Source of the DNA: an uncultured Mediterraneibacter sp. | Lineage (GTDB): Bacteria > Bacillota > Clostridia > Lachnospirales > Lachnospiraceae | DNA: 64,000 nucleotides | NCBI RefSeq assembly: GCF_944377805.1 | Contig: NZ_CALWFZ010000002.1 | Coordinates: 62,001 to 126,000 of the forward strand | Reading direction: 5' to 3' | Part shown: in pieces, positions 53,366-62,304 of the stretch | Layout: each line of letters starts with the position of its first letter | Numbering within the stretch: the stretch's first letter is position 1 | Notes under the pieces: model-generated | Told to the model about the DNA's origin: nothing | Seen by the model: only the letters and a program-made list of their open reading frames with translations | Databases searched by the model: none | Program-made: the position numbers and the translations under genes

Positions 53366-54107
53366 CAGGCATGCGGCGCATCCTTATGAGATTACAAGGA
53401 TTCACAGCCGTATCTTTACAATTGAAGAGTTGTGCTATTACCTCTGCAATAACCTCTATCTGATTGACTATACAATTATGAACGAGCAGCTCTGCCAGTG
53501 GCTGGATGAGGAACTCGGAATGAATCAGCTTGCGGCGGAACTCAGAGACGTACTGCGTCTCCGGGGATCAGTGGAGAAGTTCGTGCTTACGATCCTGAAG
53601 TCGTCAAAGATCTATCGTGAGCCGGAGATGATCCGGATTCAGAATGTGCTGGAACATCTGAAAAACCAGAAAGATATTGAACGGCAGAAGTATAAAGGAG
53701 ACAATCTTCTGGAAAGCGGTGAGGTGGAGGAGGCTATTCTTGTCTATCAGGCGATCCTGAACGAAGAAAAGGATGAGACGGTAGATGATAAATTCTATGG
53801 AAGAATCTATGCCGGGCTCGGAGCAGCATACGGCCGTCTCTTTCTCTATCAGGAGTCCGCGCGCATGTATGACAGGGCATATCAGATCTGTCAGGACAAA
53901 GCGCTTATCAAACCTTATCTGTATGCCTCATACAAGTATATGTCCCTGGAGGAATATCATATCCTCATTACTAAACAGGATGAGTATATGGAAGTAAACG
54001 CGCAGATGAGACGGGAGATCGACGAGATCAAAGCCGCGCTTCCTAATGAGACGAATCCGGAATATCTGGAGAAGTGGAAGAGACAGCACAGGAGAAGCCA
54101 TTCATAA
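53340..54107 (+). CDS. TPR-repeat protein of the DUF5716/5717 operon
   Basis: 255 residues. The N-terminal half is helical (FTIEELCYYLCNNLYLIDYTI, then ELGMNQLAAELRDVLRLRGS). A TPR-like block follows at about 120-205 (GDNLLESGEVEEAILVYQAIL, YAGLGAAYGRLFLYQESARMYDRAY). The end is very basic (KRQHRRSHS). The ATG at 53340 has AGGAGG six bases upstream; an adjacent ATG at 53337 is too close. It overlaps the DUF5716 gene by 26 bases, so translation is coupled. Function unknown; likely a protein-protein adaptor. Confidence 0.72.
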   Translation: MGNLILCHDRHAAHPYEITRIHSRIFTIEELCYYLCNNLYLIDYTIMNEQLCQWLDEELGMNQLAAELRDVLRLRGSVEKFVLTILKSSKIYREPEMIRIQNVLEHLKNQKDIERQKYKGDNLLESGEVEEAILVYQAILNEEKDETVDDKFYGRIYAGLGAAYGRLFLYQESARMYDRAYQICQDKALIKPYLYASYKYMSLEEYHILITKQDEYMEVNAQMRREIDEIKAALPNETNPEYLEKWKRQHRRSHS

Positions 54108-54111
54108 ATGT

Positions 54112-54140
54112 TTGACAGAGGGATGTGTGTGTGATAGAAT
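54112..54140 (+). promoter_or_regulatory. Promoter of the amino-acid ABC transporter operon
   Basis: Perfect TTGACA (54112-54117), 17-base spacer, TAGAAT (54135-54140). The 80-base leader contains only small dyads. Confidence 0.8.
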
Positions 54141-54221
54141 ACAACGGTAACTTTACCATAGTACAGTGACTCATTGGTAGAGAAAAAAAGCACAACCGGG
54201 TATCCGGTGATGGAGGTTATT

Positions 54222-55055
54222 ATGAAAAGAAGAGTATTAAGTATACTGCTCTGCGCGGGAATGGCTGTCGCTATGCTCGCGGGATGTGGTTCGGGCAGCT
54301 CGGGCGCATCTTCTGATACGGCAGAAAACGGAAGCGCAGCAGGTGATGAGAGCGATATGGCCTATGTACGGGATAAGGGAACCCTGGTCGTGGGAATTAC
54401 AAATTTTGAGCCGATGGACTACCAGGATGAGAACGGCGACTGGATCGGTTTTGACGCTGATATGGCCAGAGCATTTGGCGAGAGTCTTGGCGTGGACGTT
54501 GAGTTCGTTGAGATTGACTGGGATAATAAGATCCTTGAGCTTGACAGCAGAACGATCGACTGCGTATGGAACGGCATGACGCTGACAGAGGAAGTGACAA
54601 GCTCAATGGAGTGTACAGATGCTTACCTTCAGAACGCGCAGGTTGTTGTAGTACCGTCAGATGTGGCAGATCAGTATCAGGATACAGACAGCTTATCGGA
54701 TCTGAGTTTTGCGGTTGAGGCCGGAAGCGCAGGGGAAAAGGAAGTCAGCGCGCTCGAGCTTGACTATACTTCGGTAACGGCGCAGGCTGATGCGCTGATG
54801 GAGGTAAATGCCGGTACATCTGACGCGGCAGTAATCGATCTTCTCATGGCTGCGGCTATGATCGGTGAGGGAACAGGCTATGCGGATCTTACTTATACCG
54901 TGAGCCTCAACAGTGAGGAGTACGGAGTGGGATTCCGTAAGGGTTCTGATCTTGCCGGGGAATTAAATGAGTTTTTTGCACAGTGCTATGAGGATGGCAC
55001 GATGCAGCAGTGCGCGGAGACCTATGGGGTACAGGCCGCTCTGCTCGAACAGTAG
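54222..55055 (+). CDS. Polar amino-acid ABC transporter, substrate-binding lipoprotein
   Basis: 277 residues. A lipoprotein signal (MKRRVLSILLCAGMAVAMLAGC, Cys at 22) and a Ser/Gly-rich linker are followed by a family 3 solute-binding domain (GTLVVGITNFEPMDYQDENGDWIGFDADMARAFGESLG; CVWNGMTLTEE). It captures an amino acid outside the membrane for the permease and ATPase encoded next. Which amino acid is not evident; the family includes glutamine, cystine and arginine binders. The ATG at 54222 has GGAGG five bases upstream. Confidence 0.92.
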   Translation: MKRRVLSILLCAGMAVAMLAGCGSGSSGASSDTAENGSAAGDESDMAYVRDKGTLVVGITNFEPMDYQDENGDWIGFDADMARAFGESLGVDVEFVEIDWDNKILELDSRTIDCVWNGMTLTEEVTSSMECTDAYLQNAQVVVVPSDVADQYQDTDSLSDLSFAVEAGSAGEKEVSALELDYTSVTAQADALMEVNAGTSDAAVIDLLMAAAMIGEGTGYADLTYTVSLNSEEYGVGFRKGSDLAGELNEFFAQCYEDGTMQQCAETYGVQAALLEQ

Positions 55056-55078
55056 AAAAATAAGGCAGAGGTTACAGC

Positions 55079-55765
55079 ATGGATTTGATAATGGAACAGT
55101 TTCCTATTGTATTCAGATCTCTGAATGTAGGATTTCTTCAGACACTAAAACTGTTTTTCGTAACGCTGCTCGGGGCAGTGCCGCTTGGGCTGATCATATC
55201 GTTTGGCTCAATGTCGCGGTTTAAACCGCTCAGCTATTTTACAAAGATCATCGTATGGATCATCAGAGGTACGCCCCTGATGATCCAATTGCTGATTATT
55301 TTTTATTTTCCGGGCATTGTCCTTGGCAACAATATCTGGGGCGGAAGTGAGAATGGACGGTTTCTGGCCGCTTCCGTCGCATTTATCTTCAATTATGCCT
55401 GCTATTTCTCTGAGATCTACAGAGGAGGGATCCAGGGTGTGCCAAAAGGGCAGGAAGAGGCCGGACTTGTGCTCGGCATGACGAGAAGCCAGATCTTTTT
55501 TAAGATCACGCTCCTTCAGATGATCAAGCGCATTGTACCGCCCATGTCCAATGAGATTATTACGCTCGTAAAGGATACGTCCCTTGCGCGTATTATCGCC
55601 CTGCAGGAGATTATCTGGGCCGGACAGGCATTCCTGAAAGGCTCCCAGGGAATTGCCGGCGCGATTTGGCCGCTGTTTTTTACCGCTGTCTACTATCTGA
55701 TCTTCAGCGGAATTCTTACGGTGCTTCTCGGGCGTCTTGAGAAGAAACTGGATTATTTCAGGTAG
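55079..55765 (+). CDS. Polar amino-acid ABC transporter, permease
   Basis: 228 residues with five membrane helices. It has the HisM/GlnP-type start GFLQTLKLFFVTLLGAVPLGL, RGTPLMIQLLI, and the EAA coupling loop near residues 115-140 (EIYRGGIQGVPKGQEEAGLVLGM). It ends with a basic tail LGRLEKKLDYFR. It forms the membrane channel, probably as a homodimer. It lies 23 bases after the binding-protein gene. Confidence 0.94.
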   Translation: MDLIMEQFPIVFRSLNVGFLQTLKLFFVTLLGAVPLGLIISFGSMSRFKPLSYFTKIIVWIIRGTPLMIQLLIIFYFPGIVLGNNIWGGSENGRFLAASVAFIFNYACYFSEIYRGGIQGVPKGQEEAGLVLGMTRSQIFFKITLLQMIKRIVPPMSNEIITLVKDTSLARIIALQEIIWAGQAFLKGSQGIAGAIWPLFFTAVYYLIFSGILTVLLGRLEKKLDYFR

Positions 55766-55777
55766 GAGGTTTCGATT

Positions 55778-56563
55778 ATGGCGATTCTTGAAGTAGAACA
55801 TTTGAACAAGCGTTTTGACCGCACGGAGGTGCTTGGGGACATCAGCTTTTCCCTGGAAAAGGGGAAAGTACTCTCTATCATCGGCTCATCGGGGAGCGGC
55901 AAGACGACGCTTTTGCGCTGCCTGAATTTTCTGGAACGTCCGGACGGCGGCGTGATCCGGGTGAACGGTGAGACACTTTTTGACAGCGCCAACCCGGTGA
56001 CGGCGCAGGAGGATAAGATCAGAAGGAAACGGCTTCATTTCGGACTGGTGTTCCAGTCTTTTAACCTGTTCCCCCAGTATACTGCGCTGGGCAACGTAAT
56101 GCTTGCAAAAGAGCTGCTTGCAAAGGAACAGCCGGGATATAAATCAAGTAAAAAAGAAATTCACTCGGAGATTGAAGAGGAAGCGAGAAAGCTCCTGACG
56201 CAGATGGGACTCTCAGACCGTATGAACAATTATCCCCATCAGCTCTCGGGAGGACAGTGCCAGAGGGTTGCGATTGCCCGGGCGCTGGCGCTAAGTCCGG
56301 ACATTCTCTGCTTTGACGAGCCGACTTCAGCTCTTGATCCGGAGCTGACCGGAGAAGTATTAAAAGTAATCAAAGGGCTTGCCGACCAGGAGACAACGAT
56401 GATTATTGTCACCCATGAGATGGCTTTTGCAAGAGATGTGTCGAGTCAGGTGATTTTTATGGATGACGGGCGCATACTGGAGCAGGGAACTCCGGCGGAG
56501 GTGTTCGGAAATCCGAAGGAAGAGCGCACGAGACAATTTTTATCACGTTACACAAACGGGTAG
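55778..56563 (+). CDS. Polar amino-acid ABC transporter, ATP-binding protein
   Basis: 261 residues. Walker A is GSSGSGKTT (about 36-44), the ABC signature LSGGQCQR, Walker B ILCFDEPTSALD and the H loop VTHEMAFARDV. A ~20-residue insertion (KEQPGYKSSKKEIHSEIEE) between the Q loop and the signature is longer than in GlnQ-type proteins. It energises the importer. AGGAGG precedes the ATG; the stop is fused to the terminator stem. Confidence 0.95.
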   Translation: MAILEVEHLNKRFDRTEVLGDISFSLEKGKVLSIIGSSGSGKTTLLRCLNFLERPDGGVIRVNGETLFDSANPVTAQEDKIRRKRLHFGLVFQSFNLFPQYTALGNVMLAKELLAKEQPGYKSSKKEIHSEIEEEARKLLTQMGLSDRMNNYPHQLSGGQCQRVAIARALALSPDILCFDEPTSALDPELTGEVLKVIKGLADQETTMIIVTHEMAFARDVSSQVIFMDDGRILEQGTPAEVFGNPKEERTRQFLSRYTNG

Positions 56564-56590
56564 GGGGAATATTGATTTTCCCCCTTTCTT
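56563..56590 (+). terminator. Terminator of the amino-acid transporter operon
   Basis: GGGGGAA (56563-56569) pairs with TTCCCCC (56578-56584), eight-base loop, then TTTCTT. It also contains the -35 of the purF promoter. Confidence 0.78.
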
Positions 56591-56600
56591 ATATTATAAT
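56572..56600 (+). promoter_or_regulatory. purF promoter embedded in the upstream terminator
   Basis: TTGATT (56572-56577) lies in the terminator loop; the 17-base spacer spans the downstream stem arm and T-run; TATAAT is at 56595-56600. A TGTCTG/CAGACA hairpin (56604-56622) begins the leader. No PurR box is evident. Confidence 0.72.
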
Positions 56601-56683
56601 CATGTCTGCACTAAACAGACATTGTTCTGTGTCGGCCGGCATGAAGTGTATTGCCAGAATGGATCAGTAAGGAGCAGGATGAA

Positions 56684-58111
56684 ATGACAGAATTTGAAAA
56701 AACTGTTTCAGGGCTCGGTGAGGAGTGCGGAGTCTTTGGAGCTTATGATATGGATGGGGGCGATGTGGCGCCGTCGATTTATTACGGACTGTTCGCGCTT
56801 CAGCACAGAGGGCAGGAGAGCTGCGGGATCGCGGTGACGGATACTTACGGAAAAAGGAAGGTGCTCTCGAAGAAAGGGCTTGGTCATGTAAACGATGTAT
56901 TCGACGAGGAGGCGCTCGCGGAACTAAAGGGAAATCTGGGAGTGGGCCATGTCCGCTATTCCACTGCCGGAGGCACAAGAGTAGAAAATGCCCAGCCCCT
57001 TGTGATTAACTATGTAAAAGGAACGCTTGCCATAGCGCATAACGGGAATCTTGTCAATGCCGTGGAGCTGAGAAAGGAATTGGAATACACCGGAGCGATC
57101 TTTCAGACTACGATCGATTCTGAAGTGATCGCCTATCATGTCGCCAGAGAGCGTCTGAATGTAAAGACTGCGGAGGAAGCGGTAAAAAATGCGATGAAAA
57201 AGATCAGAGGAGCATACGCTCTTGTCGTCAACAGCCCGCGCAAGATGATCGGAGCAAGAGACCCATTTGGCCTTAAGCCGCTCTGTATCGGCAAGAGAGA
57301 TCAGACGTATTTTCTTGCATCGGAGAGTTGCGCGATCACAGCCGTGGACGCAGAGTTTGTGCGGGATGTAAAGCCGGGCGAGATTGTCACGATCACAAGG
57401 AACGGGATTGCGTCAGATATGAGCATGGCGATGGATGAAGACAAACAGGCGAGATGTATTTTTGAATATATCTATTTTGCGCGCACTGACAGTACCATTG
57501 ACGGAGTAGACGTCTACCGTGCCCGTATACTGGCCGGAAAGGCGCTGGCCCGATCCTATCCTGTGGAGGCGGATCTCGTAGTTGGAGTTCCGGATTCTGG
57601 TCTTGTGGCGGCAAGAGGATATTCGGAGGAGTCGGGTATTCCCAACGGTATGGCGTTTCACAAAAACAGTTATGTGGGCCGGACGTTTATCAAGCCGAAA
57701 CAGAGCGACCGGGAATCAAGCGTAAAAATTAAACTGAATGTGATACAGGAAGTGGTAAGAGGAAAGAGAATCGTTATGGTAGACGATTCGATCGTGCGGG
57801 GAACGACATGCGCCAACATCATCAGGATGTTAAAGAACGCAGGTGCCACAGAAGTACATGTGAGAATCAGTTCTCCCCCGTTTTTATATCCATGTTATTT
57901 CGGCACGGATGTTCCGTCGGACGACCAGCTGATCGCTCATTCGCACACGCCGGAGCAGATCAGGGAGATGATCGGGGCGGATTCTCTTGGTTACATGGAG
58001 ATCGAAAGACTCAAAGACATGGTAGGCAGCTTAAAATACTGCGATGCATGTTTTACAGGCAATTATCCTATGGAAGTGCCGGGAAAAGATATCAGCCAGG
58101 CATTTGAGTGA
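56684..58111 (+). CDS. purF: Amidophosphoribosyltransferase
   Basis: 475 residues. It makes phosphoribosylamine from PRPP and glutamine, the first step of purine synthesis. A 14-residue propeptide precedes the nucleophile Cys15 (EECGVFGAYD). The glutaminase region includes LQHRGQESCGI and GHVRYSTAG; the PRPP loop is VVMVDDSIVRGTT-like (RIVMVDDSIVRGTT). Cysteines in RCIFEYIYF, PFLYPCYFG and YCDACFTGNYP match the four ligands of the B. subtilis Fe-S type. The ATG at 56684 follows AAGGAG and starts a purF-purB transcript. Confidence 0.96.
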   Translation: MTEFEKTVSGLGEECGVFGAYDMDGGDVAPSIYYGLFALQHRGQESCGIAVTDTYGKRKVLSKKGLGHVNDVFDEEALAELKGNLGVGHVRYSTAGGTRVENAQPLVINYVKGTLAIAHNGNLVNAVELRKELEYTGAIFQTTIDSEVIAYHVARERLNVKTAEEAVKNAMKKIRGAYALVVNSPRKMIGARDPFGLKPLCIGKRDQTYFLASESCAITAVDAEFVRDVKPGEIVTITRNGIASDMSMAMDEDKQARCIFEYIYFARTDSTIDGVDVYRARILAGKALARSYPVEADLVVGVPDSGLVAARGYSEESGIPNGMAFHKNSYVGRTFIKPKQSDRESSVKIKLNVIQEVVRGKRIVMVDDSIVRGTTCANIIRMLKNAGATEVHVRISSPPFLYPCYFGTDVPSDDQLIAHSHTPEQIREMIGADSLGYMEIERLKDMVGSLKYCDACFTGNYPMEVPGKDISQAFE

Positions 58112-58161
58112 CACGGAACCTGTTATCGGATACAATTTTTTAAGAAAAGGAGATCAAAACA

Positions 58162-59595
58162 ATGTCAAATGACCGTTATGTAAGCCCGCTTTCTGAGCGC
58201 TATGCAAGTAAGGAGATGCAGTATATCTTCTCCCCGGACAAGAAGTTCCGCACATGGAGAAGACTCTGGATCGCCCTTGCTGAAACCGAGAAAGAGCTGG
58301 GTCTTCCGATTACGGACGAGCAGATTGAGGAACTGAAAAGCCATGCGGACGACATAAACTATGATGTCGCGAAGGAGAGAGAAAAAGTAGTGCGCCACGA
58401 TGTAATGTCTCATGTATATGCGTACGGCGTGCAGTGCCCGAAGGCGAAGGGAATCATTCATCTCGGGGCGACATCATGTTATGTGGGGGACAATACGGAT
58501 ATTATTATCATGTCCGAGGCGCTGAAACTGGTTCGCCGGAAGCTGGTCAACGTGATTGCCGAGCTCTCCAGGTTCGCGGACGCGCAGAAAGCCCAGCCAA
58601 CACTCGCTTTTACTCATTTCCAGCCGGCTCAGCCGACTACAGTCGGAAAGAGAGCCACCCTCTGGATACATGAGTTTACGATGGATCTGGAGGATCTCGA
58701 CTATGTGCTTGGAAGCTTAAAACTTCTCGGATCAAAGGGAACGACCGGAACGCAGGCCAGCTTCCTGGAGCTGTTTGACGGCGACCAGGAGAAGATTGAC
58801 AGAATCGACCCGATGATCGCGGAAAAGATGGGATTCTCAGCTTGTTATCCTGTGTCCGGACAGACTTATTCCAGAAAAGTGGATACAAGAGTAATCAATG
58901 TCCTTGCGGGAATTGCGGCGAGCGCTCATAAGTTCTCAAATGACATACGTCTGCTCCAGCACTTAAAAGAAATCGAAGAGCCTTTTGAGAAGACGCAGAT
59001 CGGATCTTCGGCAATGGCATATAAGAGAAATCCGATGAGAAGCGAGAGGATCGCGTCTCTGTCAAGATATGTGATGATCGACGCTCTCAACCCTGCGGTT
59101 ACCTCCTCTACCCAGTGGTTTGAGAGAACACTGGATGATTCGGCAAACAAAAGGCTCAGTGTGCCGGAAGGATTCCTGGCTGTTGACGGTATCCTCGATC
59201 TCTGCCTCAATGTAGTGGACGGGCTGGTCGTATATCCGAAAGTAATCGAAAAGCGACTGATGTCTGAACTTCCGTTTATGGCTACAGAGAACATTATGAT
59301 GGATGCGGTGAAGGCGGGAGGAGACCGCCAGGAACTTCATGAGAGAATCAGGGAGCTGTCAATGGAAGCCGGAAGAAACGTAAAGGAGAGAGGGCTTGAG
59401 AACAACCTTCTCGAACTGATTGCCGCTGATCCGGCATTTAACTTAAGCCTGGACGATCTGAAGAAGACGATGGATCCATTAAAGTATACAGGACGGGCAA
59501 AAGAACAGGTAGAGTCTTATCTCAGGCAGGTGATTGACCCGCTGCTTGAGGAGAATAAGGACGTACTGGGCATGACTTCGGAAATTCATGTATAA
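58162..59595 (+). CDS. purB: Adenylosuccinate lyase
   Basis: 477 residues of the fumarase/aspartase superfamily. It removes fumarate from SAICAR and adenylosuccinate in purine synthesis. The family signature GSSAMAYKRNPMRSE (about residues 278-292) with the catalytic serine loop is intact; HLGATSCYVGDNTD and the catalytic histidine region THFQPAQPTT are also present. The length and the YVSPLSERYASKEMQYIFSP start resemble the long clostridial/eukaryote-like PurB branch. AAGGAG precedes the ATG, 50 bases after purF. Confidence 0.96.
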   Translation: MSNDRYVSPLSERYASKEMQYIFSPDKKFRTWRRLWIALAETEKELGLPITDEQIEELKSHADDINYDVAKEREKVVRHDVMSHVYAYGVQCPKAKGIIHLGATSCYVGDNTDIIIMSEALKLVRRKLVNVIAELSRFADAQKAQPTLAFTHFQPAQPTTVGKRATLWIHEFTMDLEDLDYVLGSLKLLGSKGTTGTQASFLELFDGDQEKIDRIDPMIAEKMGFSACYPVSGQTYSRKVDTRVINVLAGIAASAHKFSNDIRLLQHLKEIEEPFEKTQIGSSAMAYKRNPMRSERIASLSRYVMIDALNPAVTSSTQWFERTLDDSANKRLSVPEGFLAVDGILDLCLNVVDGLVVYPKVIEKRLMSELPFMATENIMMDAVKAGGDRQELHERIRELSMEAGRNVKERGLENNLLELIAADPAFNLSLDDLKKTMDPLKYTGRAKEQVESYLRQVIDPLLEENKDVLGMTSEIHV

Positions 59596-59628
59596 CGGTT
59601 ATAGTATGTTGACACCATAGCAGAATGC

Positions 59629-59664
59629 AAAGGGATGTTGCGCGGGATTGCGGCATTCCTTTTT
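59629..59664 (+). terminator. Terminator after purB
   Basis: AAAGGGATG (59629-59637) pairs with CATTCCTTT (59654-59662) with one G-T pair, around a GC-containing loop, followed by T residues. Confidence 0.7.
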
Positions 59665-59737
59665 CTGTGATACCGTAGTTCTGTCAGAGCATGGAAAATA
59701 TTTCCATTATTTGGGGTGAAGAAAGGAATGAGGTTTG

Positions 59738-60757
59738 ATGGAGTGGTGTGTGACTTTTGGCGAAGAGTGGCATGGAGCGAAGTATGTACACAGATTCGTA
59801 AGAACGGTGTTTGTGTTTATTCTTCTTACTACTGCTGTTGTGTGGGTAATAACATCAGAAGCAGCGGAACGGGAAAAGCATGCCGCCGGTGACGGTGTGT
59901 TCTTTGCCGATGCGGCTGCCGGTTGGGAGTCTGTCGCTGAAGGCATCCTTGATCCGCTTAAAGACAGCGCGGTTGGGATTGTTTCTGATACTGCCGGGGC
60001 AGTCGGCTTTGTTCCGGAAAAGACACTTTTCTCTGTTGCCTTTGCAGAGGAGCCGTCTGTCCTTTCGGCTCCGGAAATATCCGTGCTTCCCGAAAGGGAG
60101 GAGCCGGTTCTTCCGGTTCCGGATGCGCCTTCATTACCAGAGCCGGAGGTTTCGGACTCTGCGGCAGATGCATTGCCTTTGATTACGGATGATACGACGG
60201 ACGAGCCGGCAAAAGATACGGTTTCCCCGGCTGTTCCGCAGGAGCCCCAGCCGGATACTGCCGATGAGGTGATTGGAGGTTTCCTTGTCAATGAGTCAGG
60301 GATTATCTATGGAATAGCTGATCCTGCGGCCGCGATTTCGGCAGGCATTATGAATCTGCCGGAAGAAGGATGCACAGGAATTGCGTCGGGAGCGTTTTCA
60401 GCCGGCTTTCCCTCAGTAAGAGAAGTCTATATTCCGCCGAATATTACATATATTGAAAGCGGCGCATTTACAGGACTTGAGAATGTGGAGTGGTTCGGTG
60501 TGAAATCTGAAGGCATCTTTTCGGCGAATATGGGAGTTCTTCTTTCAGAGGAGGGAACCTGCATTCTCGCGTTTCCTGCCGGAAGGATCGGAAGCTATAA
60601 AGTGCCATCGCAGATTACAAAGTTTGCGAAGGATGCCTTTGAAGATTCCAGCCTTACTACGATTGACATGACTTCCTGTACGATGTCTGATACAGGCAAT
60701 GTTCCGGATAATATCAGGCTTCTTCAGAGAAACGGATCTGAGGTATCCGGGATTTAA
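59738..60757 (+). CDS. Membrane-anchored protein with LRR_5-like C-terminal repeats
   Basis: 339 residues. A short N-terminal cytoplasmic part and one membrane helix (about 24-42) lead into a long Pro/Glu/Ala-rich extracytoplasmic linker (about 90-180), then a domain with BspA-type leucine-rich features (SGAFSAGFPSVREVYIPPNITYIESGAFTGLENVEWF; KVPSQITKFAKDAFEDSSLTTIDM). Such repeats usually mediate surface binding. No known family was recognised for the whole protein. The start is ATG 59738 (TTG 59735 possible). Function is unknown; surface exposure is inferred. Confidence 0.75.
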   Translation: MEWCVTFGEEWHGAKYVHRFVRTVFVFILLTTAVVWVITSEAAEREKHAAGDGVFFADAAAGWESVAEGILDPLKDSAVGIVSDTAGAVGFVPEKTLFSVAFAEEPSVLSAPEISVLPEREEPVLPVPDAPSLPEPEVSDSAADALPLITDDTTDEPAKDTVSPAVPQEPQPDTADEVIGGFLVNESGIIYGIADPAAAISAGIMNLPEEGCTGIASGAFSAGFPSVREVYIPPNITYIESGAFTGLENVEWFGVKSEGIFSANMGVLLSEEGTCILAFPAGRIGSYKVPSQITKFAKDAFEDSSLTTIDMTSCTMSDTGNVPDNIRLLQRNGSEVSGI

Positions 60758-60764
60758 CTGTCTG

Positions 60765-60793
60765 TTGAAGAATCCTTTCACATAGGCTATAAT
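60765..60793 (+). promoter_or_regulatory. Promoter of gltX
   Basis: TTGAAG (60765-60770), 17-base spacer, perfect TATAAT (60788-60793), just after the stop of the LRR gene. No T-box is present in the short leader. Confidence 0.75.
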
Positions 60794-60840
60794 ACTTTTG
60801 GATTCAGCAGCGAAAAGGAAGGAGCTTTAAGAGAGAGAAG

Positions 60841-62304
60841 ATGAGTAATACAGTAAGAACCAGATTCGCACCAAGCCCTACCGGGCGGATGCATGTGGGA
60901 AATTTAAGAACCGCGCTCTATGCGTATCTGATCGCGAAACATGATGGAGGAGATTTTGTTCTTCGCATTGAGGACACTGATCAGGAGCGTTATGTGGAGG
61001 GCGCTACGGATATCATATACCGGACCCTGAAAAAGACAGGTCTGATCCATGACGAGGGACCGGACAGAGACGGCGGATACGGGCCTTATATCCAGAGTGA
61101 GCGTCAGGCGTTGGGACTCTATCTGGAGTATGCCAGACAGCTCGTTGAGCAAGGCGACGCCTATTACTGTTTCTGCGACAGGGAACGTCTGGATACGCTC
61201 CGCACCTCTGTCTCGGAGGAAGGAACAGATATTGTAGTATATGACAAACACTGTCTGGGACTGAGCCCGGAAGAGGTGGAGACAAATCTCGCCTCAGGCA
61301 GGCCCTGGGTGATCCGCCTGAATGTGCCTAATGAGGGGGAGACGACCTTTCACGATGAGATCTATGGCGATATAACGGTGCCGAACAGCGAGCTGGATGA
61401 TATGATCCTGATCAAGTCAGACGGATATCCTACTTACAATTTTGCGAATGTAGTGGATGACCATCTGATGAAGATTACCCATGTGGTAAGGGGGAATGAA
61501 TATCTTGCTTCCGCTCCGAAATACAACCGTCTCTACGAGGCGTTTGGCTGGGAGGTTCCCGTGTATGTACACTGTCCGCTGATTACGGATGAGAACCATA
61601 AGAAACTGAGCAAAAGGAGCGGGCACTCTTCGTATGAAGATCTGATCGATCAGGGCTTTGTGTCCGAGGCGGTTGTCAATTATGTGGCTCTTTTAGGTTG
61701 GTGCCCTCAGGATAACCGGGAGATTTTCTCCCTGGAAGAACTGGTGAAAGAGTTCGACTATCGTCATATGAGTAAGTCTCCGGCAGTTTTTGATACGGTG
61801 AAGTTAAAGTGGATGAACGGAGAATATCTAAAAGCGATGGATTTTGACCGCTTTTATGAGATGGCGGAGCCCTATATACGAAAGACAGTCACAAAAGATT
61901 ATGATCTGAAAAAGATCGCGTCGCTTATTAAGACAAGGATCGAGGTCTTCCCTGACATCAATGATCAGATTGATTTTATTGAGGAGCTTCCGGAATATGA
62001 CTGTGAACTCTACAGACATAAGAAGATGAAGACGGACCCTGAAAAAGGTCTCTCTCTTCTGGAGGAGGTGCTTCCGCTTCTGGAAGAGCAGGAGGATTAC
62101 AGCAATGACGCCCTGTTTGAACTGTTAAAAGGTTATGCGGGGGAGAAAGGATATAAGATCGGATATGTGATGTGGCCGATTAGAACCGCCGTGTCGGGAC
62201 GACAGAGCACTCCCGGAGGTGCAACCGAGCTGATGGAGGTTCTGGGCAAAGAGGAGTCGCTTCGCAGAATCCGCACGGGAATCGAGAAGTTACATGACAT
62301 TTAA
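60841..62304 (+). CDS. gltX: Glutamyl-tRNA synthetase
   Basis: 487 residues, class I aminoacyl-tRNA synthetase. The HIGH-like motif is [16 protein letters not shown] and the KMSKS-like loop is KKLSKRSG (about 258-265); [15 protein letters not shown] and [14 protein letters not shown] belong to the catalytic core. The C-terminal helical anticodon-binding domain follows. It charges tRNA-Glu, and in bacteria lacking glutaminyl-tRNA synthetase also tRNA-Gln for later amidation. The helicase gene overlaps its last 11 bases. Confidence 0.97.
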   Translation: MSNTVRTRFAPSPTGRMHVGNLRTALYAYLIAKHDGGDFVLRIEDTDQERYVEGATDIIYRTLKKTGLIHDEGPDRDGGYGPYIQSERQALGLYLEYARQLVEQGDAYYCFCDRERLDTLRTSVSEEGTDIVVYDKHCLGLSPEEVETNLASGRPWVIRLNVPNEGETTFHDEIYGDITVPNSELDDMILIKSDGYPTYNFANVVDDHLMKITHVVRGNEYLASAPKYNRLYEAFGWEVPVYVHCPLITDENHKKLSKRSGHSSYEDLIDQGFVSEAVVNYVALLGWCPQDNREIFSLEELVKEFDYRHMSKSPAVFDTVKLKWMNGEYLKAMDFDRFYEMAEPYIRKTVTKDYDLKKIASLIKTRIEVFPDINDQIDFIEELPEYDCELYRHKKMKTDPEKGLSLLEEVLPLLEEQEDYSNDALFELLKGYAGEKGYKIGYVMWPIRTAVSGRQSTPGGATELMEVLGKEESLRRIRTGIEKLHDI

